Part shown: positions 1 through 7,517 of the stretch, one piece after another
Layout of the letters: each line of letters starts with the position of its first letter
Position numbering within the stretch: the first letter of the stretch is position 1
Notes under the pieces: model-generated
Database searches by the model: none
The model's input: only the letters and a program-made list of their open reading frames with translations
Told to the model about the DNA's origin: nothing
Assembly: GCA_026415015.1 (NCBI GenBank)
Contig: JAOAHW010000142.1
Location: 1-12,359, forward strand
Length of the DNA stretch: 12,359 nucleotides
Source: Syntrophorhabdaceae bacterium
GTDB taxonomy: Bacteria; Desulfobacterota; Syntrophorhabdia; Syntrophorhabdales; Syntrophorhabdaceae
Reading direction: 5' to 3'
Position numbers and translations under genes: made by a program

Positions 1-649
1 CCTTTAATAGTTCCTCTCTATTTTTTGCTATTTCATATCCTTTGTTTCTAAATTTTGCGTAGAGATCCTGGCCATCCTTTCTCTTTTTAGAATCAAAAAA
101 TCTATCGCCTCCTCCTAAGGCAACAATCAGTCCTGAATCTAATAGATCAACTGCAATGTCTTCTTCAGAATCCCTATTGGTACTGTGGCTATACCATGCT
201 GCAGGAGTTGCGTGGGTTATTCTTGTAGTGGTAACTAATCCACATGCCACACCCTTTTGTTTTGCCAGTTCAAATATTGTAGTTAATGTTCTTCCATCAG
301 GAAGACTTGAAAGCATTCTATTGGCAGTTTTAGAACCTGTTGCCCAGGCAACCGATGCTGGTGCTGAATCTGTCACCACAGAACTCAAAGAAGATGTATT
401 CTGCAGTAATATCCGAGCCCTTGAATTCTTAAGCAAATCATGAATTTGACTCTTTTCTTTAAATTTTTTTTGTTTAAATTCATACATGGCTTTCATAACA
501 CCTAAGGGCCAGCCATCACCAACTAGAAAAATAATGCCTTTTGCTTTTCTTTCAGGAGAGGAAATTAATTTTGCCATAGCTTCTTCGGCAGGGCTTACTA
601 AAGCCAAAAAACTAGCCATAGAAACCTTTAAAAAATCTCTCCTTTCCAT
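1..649 (-). CDS. Alkaline phosphatase, Tat-exported (C-terminus beyond window)
   Basis: Hydrolyses phosphate monoesters outside the cytoplasm to release inorganic phosphate. I translated 216 codons; the frame is open to the left edge, so roughly the C-terminal half of a typical 450-500 aa enzyme is missing. The N-terminus has a twin-arginine motif (ERRDFLK, residues 2-8), then a hydrophobic stretch and a likely AMA cleavage site near residue 26, which implies Tat export. The metal-binding GDG lies at 44-46 (Asp45). The catalytic segment VTDSAPASVAWATG spans 92-105, with nucleophile Ser95 in D-S-A. RITHATPAA (143-151) carries His146 where E. coli PhoA has Asp153, as in Bacillus- and Thermotoga-type enzymes. 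The start ATG at 649 has an AGGAGG ribosome site (658-663) 8 nt upstream. It lies on the same strand as the two upstream genes but after a 173-bp spacer, so it is probably transcribed separately. Family assignment is confident; exact substrate is inferred. Confidence 0.93.
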   Translation of the reverse strand, partial: MERRDFLKVSMASFLALVSPAEEAMAKLISSPERKAKGIIFLVGDGWPLGVMKAMYEFKQKKFKEKSQIHDLLKNSRARILLQNTSSLSSVVTDSAPASVAWATGSKTANRMLSSLPDGRTLTTIFELAKQKGVACGLVTTTRITHATPAAWYSHSTNRDSEEDIAVDLLDSGLIVALGGGDRFFDSKKRKDGQDLYAKFRNKGYEIAKNREELLK

Positions 650-674
650 AACGCCAGCCTCCTATGGTTTTCTG

Positions 675-731
675 TTTATACTAATAGAAAATTGTTAAAC
701 AAAAATTAAAGAATTGTTAATTTTCTATTAA
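675..731 (-). promoter_or_regulatory. Pho-box-like direct repeats and -10 before alkaline phosphatase
   Basis: On the minus strand four hexamers sit at exact 11-bp intervals: TTAATA (731-726), TTAACA (720-715), TTAATT (709-704) and TTAACA (698-693). Phased 11-bp repeats are the layout of PhoB/PhoP boxes, and TTAACA-like hexamers with 5-bp spacers are the known Bacillus PhoP form. A -10-like TATAAA follows at 680-675 with no good -35, as at activator-dependent Pho promoters. The site lies 44 bp before the phosphatase start codon. The region is very AT-rich, so TTAA occurs by chance; the call rests on the phasing and the gene downstream. Confidence 0.45.
682..730. repeat. 12-bp inverted repeat in phosphatase upstream region
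   Basis: TAATAGAAAATT at 682-693 is matched exactly by its reverse complement at 719-730, with 25 bp between the arms. It overlaps the Pho-like hexamers, so it may be part of the same regulatory site. The spacer is too long and too AT-rich for a convincing terminator. Its function is unknown. Confidence 0.4.
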
Positions 732-822
732 TTTTTACTATTTTCTAAAGAAATCTACAAAAATTCAAGACCATGGAGAAATAACCAAAATAACCTCGCT
801 TTGTTATAGTCCTAACTTATGT

Positions 823-3132
823 TCATGGATTTGCGCTAATATGAGGAGATTTGAAATCTCTATATCTTAACAATATGAGAACACTGCATATCTTTAATAC
901 TGCAAGGGTTATGCAACCTTCAAGGATGCCTATAACAGAAAGCATTATCCCTCCCAAAAGTCCACCTATAAAACCACCCAGGAGGTCAACACTGTATAAA
1001 AGCCCTACTGTCCTGCCGATATTATTTTTTATTCCTGCACTACCTGCATAAATCCTACTGCTCAAGGGAAATTCAGCTCCTGTAAACAAACCAGAAATAA
1101 ATAAAAGGATAAAGAAGATGGCTTTGATTAAAAAAGGCATAGACTGTATCTGAGGACAAAAGTATCTTAATATAAAGAACACCACACATATCAACACTAT
1201 CATGGCAATCTCAACAGATTGGAGCATCCTTATATCCCTGAATCTCCTCATATATCCTGTGGACACCCCAATTCCACCAAAGGCAATACCACTTAGAAAT
1301 ACCATAACAAGGACTCCTACTTCAAAAAATACATAGCCATAGAATGTTTGAAAGCTAAGAATCAGGATTAGCTCAAGCACCATAGATGCAAGGCCTGTAG
1401 TACCTATAACATATACAATGGACAGGTTTTTTTGTTTCAAGCTCAAGATAAAAAAGAACAAAGAGACCAAAAGGAAAAAAAGCATTACCTTGAAAAGGTT
1501 CATTCCCTTTAATGTATCAAAAAAAACCTTGAGATAGGGTGAGTAGATAAGATTATTATATGCAATGGTATAAAAAAAGGCATAAGGTGAAAAATCCCTG
1601 TTTATATCAGCATAACTGCCTTTTATATTAGACAGATACCACTCCTTTTTCCTCTCGTCAAGTCGCTCCATTATATAAAAGTTATTTATAAGATTTGTAA
1701 CAACACCTGACACCTTGAATCTCTCTGATATCACAGAGGTATTATTTTTTTTAAAGGTATCACTGTTGGTAAAGATAAAGATATTAAAATCACCAGGTAC
1801 AATATATCTATACCTAAATACTTGCCCAAGGGTCTTTATTATGCACGTATGGATGTCCCTCAACTCATTGGTATAGTATGTCATGGTAGCCGGCAGCGTA
1901 AAGGAAACAAGCCCATGAGGTTTTAATATATTTTTCACTATATTAAAAAATTCTTCTGTGAAAAAGCGGTTTGTCTGTAAAGTATGGGGAGGAGGGACTC
2001 CAAGGAAGACCACGTCATACATGACAGGGGAGTTCTTGACAAACATCCTGCCGTCAAGAAAATGAAGATTCACAACAGGATTTTTTAACTCACCTTTTGT
2101 TATTGCAGTGGGGAACATCTGGATTGTCTCAAGAAAAACAGGGTCTAATTCTACATAATCTATCTTCTTTACTGATTTATATTTGAGTATTTCATGGATT
2201 ACACCACCTGCACCACCGCTGAGAACAAGAATATTCTCTGGCATGGGGTGAGATAGCATGGTAAAGTGAACAAAATCCTCTGTATACGCAGTATCAGGGT
2301 TTGGCGTTGTTATTACAGGTATGCCATCGGCAAAAAATGTGAACTGACCATCATCACTGGTTACAACAATATTCTGATATGGTGAGTTTTTATAATATAC
2401 TATTTTTCTGCTTGACCATTGTTTTGTTATGGAGACACCATGAATATAATCTGCTATACCCCCTGCTACCATAATTAAAGTTATAAACAAAAATATGCTG
2501 CTAATGGCTATAAGAAGGAATTTTTTAATATCAGGGATAAAATAAACTAAGATTATACACATCAATGCACTTACGACACCAAGGCCTGCAGCTATGGTAA
2601 AGGAATTAAAAAACTGTATAAAGATATAGTTTAACAGAACCCCTCCTATTATTGTCCCGAGCATCTCATAGAAATATACCCTTCCTATAGATGATCTATG
2701 ACCTTCTGTTATCTCATTATAAAAGGAACATAACATGGTAAATAACATTCCGTGGAGGAAACCGACAGGAAAAATGATAAAAAAGGATGCATAAAAAATA
2801 GGCAGTAATCCTGTGCCTGTCTCAGGTGGTATGCCTGCAATAATCTTGAATATCCTTGATGCATATATGGATAATGGAAATAGAAAAGAAAATAGAAGGG
2901 TCGAAAAAACAAGGGCCTTTACTGCTGTCCTGCCTGCTATTTGCAATCTCCCGGCAATATATGCACCCCCTGCCTCCCATAGAACCCATGAGCCTATTAT
3001 AACGCCTATGGAGAGTTCGTTGCCAGAGAAAAGAATAAGCATCTCTCTTAAAAGGACTATCTGGGCAAAGATCCCCCCTATCCCTGTAATGATAATAAAA
3101 AAGATGAGACAGATGAGATTTTTTATCCTCAA
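823..3132 (-). CDS. Membrane protein with central spermidine-synthase-like domain
   Basis: 769 aa in three parts: about seven hydrophobic segments (residues 1-230), a soluble spermidine-synthase/methyltransferase-fold domain (about 245-480), and a C-terminal block of about seven more segments (about 540-760). The soluble domain keeps Tyr252-Gln253 of the SPYQNIVV motif, a glycine loop SGGAGG (305-310), VELDP and LDGR, so the nucleotide part of the fold looks intact. The aminopropyltransferase acidic residues are gone: GGGDGG reads GGAGG, and the catalytic DxxDP reads GVPPP (378-382). Known relatives are membrane-fused SpeE-like proteins of uncertain function; this one is unlikely to make spermidine the usual way. 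The start is TTG at 3132, because an in-frame stop lies two codons upstream and the first Met is residue 31, inside the conserved LLREM segment. It overlaps the upstream penicillin-binding-protein stop codon (TTGA), suggesting translational coupling. Confidence 0.88.
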   Translation of the reverse strand: MRIKNLICLIFFIIITGIGGIFAQIVLLREMLILFSGNELSIGVIIGSWVLWEAGGAYIAGRLQIAGRTAVKALVFSTLLFSFLFPLSIYASRIFKIIAGIPPETGTGLLPIFYASFFIIFPVGFLHGMLFTMLCSFYNEITEGHRSSIGRVYFYEMLGTIIGGVLLNYIFIQFFNSFTIAAGLGVVSALMCIILVYFIPDIKKFLLIAISSIFLFITLIMVAGGIADYIHGVSITKQWSSRKIVYYKNSPYQNIVVTSDDGQFTFFADGIPVITTPNPDTAYTEDFVHFTMLSHPMPENILVLSGGAGGVIHEILKYKSVKKIDYVELDPVFLETIQMFPTAITKGELKNPVVNLHFLDGRMFVKNSPVMYDVVFLGVPPPHTLQTNRFFTEEFFNIVKNILKPHGLVSFTLPATMTYYTNELRDIHTCIIKTLGQVFRYRYIVPGDFNIFIFTNSDTFKKNNTSVISERFKVSGVVTNLINNFYIMERLDERKKEWYLSNIKGSYADINRDFSPYAFFYTIAYNNLIYSPYLKVFFDTLKGMNLFKVMLFFLLVSLFFFILSLKQKNLSIVYVIGTTGLASMVLELILILSFQTFYGYVFFEVGVLVMVFLSGIAFGGIGVSTGYMRRFRDIRMLQSVEIAMIVLICVVFFILRYFCPQIQSMPFLIKAIFFILLFISGLFTGAEFPLSSRIYAGSAGIKNNIGRTVGLLYSVDLLGGFIGGLLGGIMLSVIGILEGCITLAVLKICSVLILLRYRDFKSPHISANP

Positions 3133-4982
3133 GGGTTAAATTCTTCTTTTTCTGGCTGTGCAAAGTCTTCATTGGGATATAATGGCAGGGCCTTTGACAT
3201 AAAGTCTATCCAAATAGGCAATGCAGTAGTGGAACCTGATTCCCTGCCCCCTAAATTTTCTCCTTTATCATAGCCAACCCAGACAAGACATAGAAGGTTG
3301 GGTGAAAAACCTACAAACCATGCGTCTTTTAAATCATTGGTAGTCCCTGTCTTGCCGGCAAGATAGAAAGGCAGTCTTGAGGCTGCCCTTGCAGTCCCGT
3401 TCTTTATAACCCCCTTCATTATATCCACAAGCATATATGCATGTTCATCAGAGATAACCCTTTTATCCAGAGGCTCATACTCGTATATTAGCTCTCCTTC
3501 TATTGTAGATAGTTTTTTTATAGGCACTGGATCTATATAAACTCCTCCCCTTGCAAAGGTTGCATAAGCATTTGCAAGCTCAAGGGGGATAACCTCTGTA
3601 GTACCAAGGGCTAATGATAGGTTGGGCTCAAAATTGCTATTTATATTCAGGCGACGGGCAAGCCCTATGACATTATCCACACCGGTCATCTCAAGGAGCC
3701 TTACTGTTGCAGTATTCAGAGATAATTCAAGGGCCTTTCTAACAGTAACATTTCCATGATATTCATTCTTGTAGTTTCTTGGACTCCACAGAGACTTTGT
3801 ATAAGGATTTCTGATAGATAAAGGGGCATCAAGTAACGTATCATCTGGTGTAAAACCATGTTCAATGGCAGAAAGATAAATAATGGGCTTAAAGGCTGAA
3901 CCAGGCTGTCTCTTTGCCTGCACTGCCCTGTTGTATGGTGATAAAGAAAAATCTTTGCCACCTATCATCACCTTAATCTCACCTGTTTTTATTTCAATAG
4001 CAATTAATGCTACCTCTGGCAGGTCAGTCTTTTTTGGGTTCCTTGTTTTAAATCCCTCTATGCCTTTAGCAATGGCTTCATAGGCAAATTCAGTCATCTT
4101 AAGGCTTAAAGTGGTATTTACATTAAAACCTTTTGTATATATATCTTGAGGGTCATCAACATATTCCTCCAATACCTGTTTTATATATTCAGTAAAATGA
4201 CCTGTTTTCTTTTCGTATGACTTAAAAGGTGCAAGGACTATAGGCTTATGTACTGCCATAAGATATGTCTTTTCATCAATAAAACCTGCATCATACATCT
4301 TATAAAGAACAAGATCCCTCCTCTCTTTTGCCTTAGCAATATTTTTAAAAGGCGAAAGACGGGAAGGAGATTTTGTCATGGCTGCAAGGGTTGCTGATTC
4401 TTCAAGTGTTAATTCAGATGCCTGTTTGTGAAAGTATTTATAGCTTGCCGCCTCTACACCATATGCACCCTCACCGAGATATATAAGGTTGAGATACATA
4501 TTGAGTATCTCTTCTTTAGAATAAGTCCTCTCTATCTGGACAGCAAGTATTGCCTCCTCTATCTTTCTTTTTATGGTCTTTTGTCTTGTAAGGTAGAGAT
4601 TCCTTGCAAGCTGCTGTGTGATAGTGGATGCACCCTCAGTGATTTGCCCACTAAATAGATTCCTGAATATAGCCCTTCCTATCCCCCTTAAATCAATACC
4701 AAAATGCTTATAAAACCTCACATCCTCTATGGCGATAAAGGCATTTTTCAGGTGTTCAGGCATCTGTGTTATAGGTATTGGGATTCTTTTTTCAACAAAG
4801 ATCTCGGCAAACAAGGTACCGTCATCTGCATAAAGCCTTGTTGCAGACTTCGGCTTATATGTCTCCAGGAGTTTTACATCTGGGATCTCAAGGTAATTTA
4901 CAAGGGCATACCCAAATCCTGCACCGAAGATAGTGGGTATCAGAAAGATAAATATAGCTAATTTTATAATCCTTGAATACAT
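3129..4982 (-). CDS. Class A penicillin-binding protein (PBP1A type)
   Basis: Bifunctional peptidoglycan synthase anchored in the inner membrane with its catalytic domains in the periplasm. Residues 5-30 form the single N-terminal membrane anchor. The GT51 glycosyltransferase domain follows, with EDVRFYKHFGID (catalytic Glu86), EGASTITQQLARN and the KEEILNMYLN region. The transpeptidase domain has nucleophile Ser362 in SAFK (S-x-x-K), SLN at 421-423 and KTG at 544-546, so both activities look intact. At 617 aa it is shorter than E. coli PBP1A (about 850) and seems to lack the inserted OB-like domain, as do many compact homologues. Start ATG 4982 fits the anchor, although no strong Shine-Dalgarno is visible. 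It is divergent from miaA across 29 bp and is followed directly by the spermidine-synthase-like gene with overlapping stop and start. Whether it is mrcA- or pbpC-like in detail I leave open. Confidence 0.95.
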   Translation of the reverse strand: MYSRIIKLAIFIFLIPTIFGAGFGYALVNYLEIPDVKLLETYKPKSATRLYADDGTLFAEIFVEKRIPIPITQMPEHLKNAFIAIEDVRFYKHFGIDLRGIGRAIFRNLFSGQITEGASTITQQLARNLYLTRQKTIKRKIEEAILAVQIERTYSKEEILNMYLNLIYLGEGAYGVEAASYKYFHKQASELTLEESATLAAMTKSPSRLSPFKNIAKAKERRDLVLYKMYDAGFIDEKTYLMAVHKPIVLAPFKSYEKKTGHFTEYIKQVLEEYVDDPQDIYTKGFNVNTTLSLKMTEFAYEAIAKGIEGFKTRNPKKTDLPEVALIAIEIKTGEIKVMIGGKDFSLSPYNRAVQAKRQPGSAFKPIIYLSAIEHGFTPDDTLLDAPLSIRNPYTKSLWSPRNYKNEYHGNVTVRKALELSLNTATVRLLEMTGVDNVIGLARRLNINSNFEPNLSLALGTTEVIPLELANAYATFARGGVYIDPVPIKKLSTIEGELIYEYEPLDKRVISDEHAYMLVDIMKGVIKNGTARAASRLPFYLAGKTGTTNDLKDAWFVGFSPNLLCLVWVGYDKGENLGGRESGSTTALPIWIDFMSKALPLYPNEDFAQPEKEEFNP

Positions 4983-5000
4983 GGCAAAATATATTATATT
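4973..5000 (+). promoter_or_regulatory. Candidate miaA promoter
   Basis: TTGAAT (4973-4978) and TATATT (4995-5000) are separated by 16 bp, a plausible sigma70-type pair. Transcription would begin near 5007, only about 5 nt before the miaA ATG at 5012. No Shine-Dalgarno sequence is present, so a near-leaderless transcript is likely if this promoter is real. The -35 lies inside the 5' end of the divergent penicillin-binding-protein gene. A second -10-like hexamer, TATACT, lies at 5002-5007. Confidence 0.4.
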
Positions 5001-5028
5001 TTATACTGTCTATGCCTATAAAAAACAA
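5000..5028 (-). promoter_or_regulatory. Candidate promoter for the PBP/membrane-protein pair
   Basis: Read on the minus strand, TTGTTT (5028-5023) and TATAAA (5005-5000) are separated by exactly 17 bp. Transcription would start near 4993, about 11 nt before the ATG at 4982. The -10 abuts the -10 of the divergent miaA promoter, so the two could compete for polymerase. The call rests on hexamer match and spacing in an AT-rich gap. Confidence 0.4.
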
Positions 5029-5950
5029 CCAAAAATTAAAGGTTATCACAGTCACTGGCCCTACATGCACAGGCAAATCTGACCTCGCTGTTCACTTTGC
5101 ACAAATCTTTGATGGTGAGATTATAAATGCCGATTCCATGCAGGTTTATAGATATTTTGATATAGGTACTGCAAAGCCAGATTGGGTAACAAGAAAAAAG
5201 ATCCCCCACCATCTCATAGATGTTATAGAGCCTTCTGAGGACTTTAATGCGGCAATTTTTAAAGATATGGCTGACAGGGCTATAAAAGATATCCATTCAA
5301 GGGGCAATATATCTATAGTAGTAGGCGGGACAGGGCTTTATATCCGTATACTCCTCTATGGAATCTTTGCTGTCCCACAGGATCCTGCTCTAAGGGAATC
5401 CCTGCAGAGACAGTATAGATCTGACCCATTATGTATGTATGAAAAACTTAAAAAGATAGATTATAGATATGCCATGAAGATAAGCCACAGGGACGAGATA
5501 AGGGTTGTAAGGGCAATGGAGGTATACAGACTCACAGGCCTTTCTATGTCTGAATGGGAAGATAGACATGGTTTTAGAAATAGCCATTACAACATGATGA
5601 AGATAGGTCTCACAAGAGACAGGACAGAGTTATATGAGAGGATAAATAAAAGGGTTGACCATATGATTGCATCAGGCTGGATTGACGAGGTCAGGAATAT
5701 ACTTTCCATGGGATATAGCGAAAAATGCAAGCCTTTTTCAGGGATTGGATACAGGGAGATCCTCCTCTTATTAAAAGGTTTAATTAACTACGAAGATATG
5801 GTAAAAGATATAAAAAAGTTTACAAGAAACTATGCAAAGCGTCAGTTTACCTGGTTTCTCAAGGAAAAAGATATGCACTGGTATACATTTCCTGAAGATA
5901 CTAAAAAGATAGAAGAAGATGTATCCAATTTTTTGAGATATGGAACTTAA
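5012..5950 (+). CDS. miaA: tRNA dimethylallyltransferase
   Basis: Transfers a dimethylallyl group to N6 of A37 in tRNAs that read UNN codons; a cytosolic enzyme. It is 312 aa from the ATG at 5012. The P-loop GPTCTGKS is at 16-23, DSMQVYR starts at the catalytic-base Asp41, and GTAKPD, HHLIDVIEP and GGTGLY (105-110) follow. The tRNA-binding and C-terminal motifs RVVRAMEVYRLTG, GIGYREI and TRNYAKRQFTWF are all present, so the enzyme looks complete. A TTG-initiated frame begins 13 codons earlier at 4973, but it would overlap the divergent gene and add residues not seen in the family, so I prefer 5012. Its 3' end overlaps scpB by 11 bp, which suggests coupled translation. Confidence 0.96.
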   Translation: MPIKNNQKLKVITVTGPTCTGKSDLAVHFAQIFDGEIINADSMQVYRYFDIGTAKPDWVTRKKIPHHLIDVIEPSEDFNAAIFKDMADRAIKDIHSRGNISIVVGGTGLYIRILLYGIFAVPQDPALRESLQRQYRSDPLCMYEKLKKIDYRYAMKISHRDEIRVVRAMEVYRLTGLSMSEWEDRHGFRNSHYNMMKIGLTRDRTELYERINKRVDHMIASGWIDEVRNILSMGYSEKCKPFSGIGYREILLLLKGLINYEDMVKDIKKFTRNYAKRQFTWFLKEKDMHWYTFPEDTKKIEEDVSNFLRYGT

Positions 5951-6458
5951 AAGAATTATAGAGGCTATCCTATTTGTATCTCCAAGACCTGTCTCAACTA
6001 AAAGCCTGTTTAAAAAACTTGAGGGCTGTTCCATATCAGATATTGAGGATGCCATGACAGAACTCATAATGGAATATAATAGGTCAGACAGGGCAATGGA
6101 GATAGTATCCGTATCAGGGGGATATCAGATGCGGACAAGGGTGGAGTTTAAGGATTGGATAAAGAGGTTTGTGAGGGAAAGGGATGTGGAGCTTACAAGA
6201 TCAGTCCTTGAAACCCTTGCCATTATAGCCTATAAACAACCTGTAAGCAAAAGAGATATAGATATTTTAAGGGGTGTTGATTCATCAAGGGCAATCAGAC
6301 AACTCCTTGATAGAAAACTTATAGAGATAGCAGGAAGGAATGATGAGATAGGCAGGCCTATGGTCTTCAGGACAACGGATAGATTCTTAGAGGTTTACGG
6401 GCTCAATAGCCTGAAAGACCTGCCCACATTCAAAGAGATTGAGGCATTAGAAAAATAA
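5940..6458 (+). CDS. scpB: Segregation and condensation protein B
   Basis: Kleisin-associated winged-helix subunit of the SMC-ScpA-ScpB condensin complex, which organises and segregates the chromosome. It is 172 aa, normal for the family. Two winged-helix units are visible: the N-terminal one starts ELKRIIEAILFVSPRPVS, and the second contains the family signature LETLAIIAYKQPVSKRDIDILRGVDSSRAI, followed by GRPMVFRTTDRFLEVYGL. Start ATG 5940 lies within the 3' end of miaA. No scpA is adjacent in this window, although scpA and scpB are often neighbours, so its partner is presumably encoded elsewhere. The pilT gene starts 14 bp downstream. Confidence 0.95.
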   Translation: MELKRIIEAILFVSPRPVSTKSLFKKLEGCSISDIEDAMTELIMEYNRSDRAMEIVSVSGGYQMRTRVEFKDWIKRFVRERDVELTRSVLETLAIIAYKQPVSKRDIDILRGVDSSRAIRQLLDRKLIEIAGRNDEIGRPMVFRTTDRFLEVYGLNSLKDLPTFKEIEALEK

Positions 6459-6472
6459 ATCAGGAGGGTTAT

Positions 6473-7513
6473 ATGGATATTTCAGAATTACTAATTTTTA
6501 TGGTGGAAAATAAAGGATCAGACCTCCATGTTAGTGCCGGTGAACCACCTGTGGTAAGAATACACGGTGACATGAGAAAGATAGAGGTCCCACCGCTGGA
6601 TAAAGACGATGTCCACAACATGATCTATGAGATATTAAACGACCAACAGAGAAAGACCTTTGAAGAGACCCTTGAGCTTGATTTTTCTTTTGCCTTAGGT
6701 GATATAGCACGTTTCAGGGTAAATGTCTTTAAACAAAACAGGGGTGATGCTGCTGTATTCAGGACAATCCCCACCAAGATACCCACCTTTGAGGAATTAA
6801 ATCTTCCAAAGGTTTTTATGGACATAGCAAGGCTTGAAAAGGGTCTTGTCCTTGTTACAGGACCCACAGGAAGCGGTAAATCTACAACCCTTGCTGCTAT
6901 CATTGATCTCATAAATACTGAAGAAAAAGGACACATACTTACCATAGAAGACCCTATAGAGTTTGTCCATCCATCTAAAAACTGTCTGGTAAATCAAAGG
7001 GAGTTAGGTCCCCATACAAAGAGCTTTGCCAATGCCCTAAGGAGTGCCCTCCGTGAAGACCCTGATGTAATTCTTGTAGGCGAGATGAGGGACCTTGAGA
7101 CCATATCCCTGGCACTGACGGCTGCTGAGACAGGACATTTGGTGTTTGGAACTTTACATACAAGCGGCGCCCCAAAGACCGTAGACAGGGTTATAGATGT
7201 CTTCCCTGCAGCGCAGCAGGCACAGGTCAGGGCCATGTTTTCTGAATCCATACAGGCAGTTATCACCCAGGCTTTATTCAGGAGAAAAGACGGAAAGGGC
7301 AGGGTTGCAGGTTTTGAAATTATGATAGGGACTCCAGCTGTGAGAAACTTAATCAGGGAAGGCAAGATTGCCCAGATCCCTTCTATTATGCAGACAAGCA
7401 AAGGTATTGGTATGCAGACAATGGAGGCCTCTGTCACAGAACTTCTCCAGAAAAACCTTGTGACAAGGGACGAGGTAGCCTTCTGGTTACCACAATCAAA
7501 CCAACCGAGGTGA
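6473..7513 (+). CDS. pilT: Type IV pilus retraction ATPase PilT
   Basis: Hexameric cytoplasmic ATPase that powers pilus depolymerisation and so twitching motility. It is 346 aa, the usual length. After an N-terminal PAS-like region (about 1-110), the Walker A GPTGSGKS lies at 130-137. Then come the Asp box (TIEDPIEFVH), Walker B DVILVGEMRD, the His box TGHLVFGTLHT, and the PilT signature VRNLIREGK, which corresponds to the AIRNLIRE motif needed for retraction. A strong AGGAGG (6462-6467) sits 5 nt before ATG 6473. It is the third gene of the miaA-scpB-pilT-pilU run. No pilB, pilC or pilin genes are in the window. The signature separates it clearly from the PilB extension ATPase. Confidence 0.96.
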   Translation: MDISELLIFMVENKGSDLHVSAGEPPVVRIHGDMRKIEVPPLDKDDVHNMIYEILNDQQRKTFEETLELDFSFALGDIARFRVNVFKQNRGDAAVFRTIPTKIPTFEELNLPKVFMDIARLEKGLVLVTGPTGSGKSTTLAAIIDLINTEEKGHILTIEDPIEFVHPSKNCLVNQRELGPHTKSFANALRSALREDPDVILVGEMRDLETISLALTAAETGHLVFGTLHTSGAPKTVDRVIDVFPAAQQAQVRAMFSESIQAVITQALFRRKDGKGRVAGFEIMIGTPAVRNLIREGKIAQIPSIMQTSKGIGMQTMEASVTELLQKNLVTRDEVAFWLPQSNQPR

Positions 7514-7517
7514 TATC

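Noticed and set aside
156..443. Open frame of 95 codons on the plus strand
   Set aside because: It lies fully antisense to the alkaline phosphatase, whose catalytic motifs are unmistakable on the other strand; the plus-strand product resembles nothing I know.
779..795. Tandem AAATAACC repeat (9-bp period) and a weak ATAAC/GTTAT hairpin after the SpeE-like gene
   Set aside because: Two short copies only, with a 5-bp A/T-rich stem; not convincing as a terminator, operator or CRISPR.
2822..3172. Open frame of 116 codons on the minus strand across the PBP/membrane-protein junction
   Set aside because: It is out of frame with two well-supported genes that together occupy this stretch, and it has no recognisable motif.
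4973..5011. TTG-initiated N-terminal extension of miaA
   Set aside because: It adds 13 residues before the normal family start, overlaps the divergent PBP gene and has no ribosome site; the ATG at 5012 fits the family better.
6994..7437. Long minus-strand frame opposite pilT, with a similar one opposite pilU (8018-8458)
   Set aside because: Both lie antisense to conserved ATPase coding sequence and have matching positions in the two paralogues, as expected for shadow frames created by the conserved codons.
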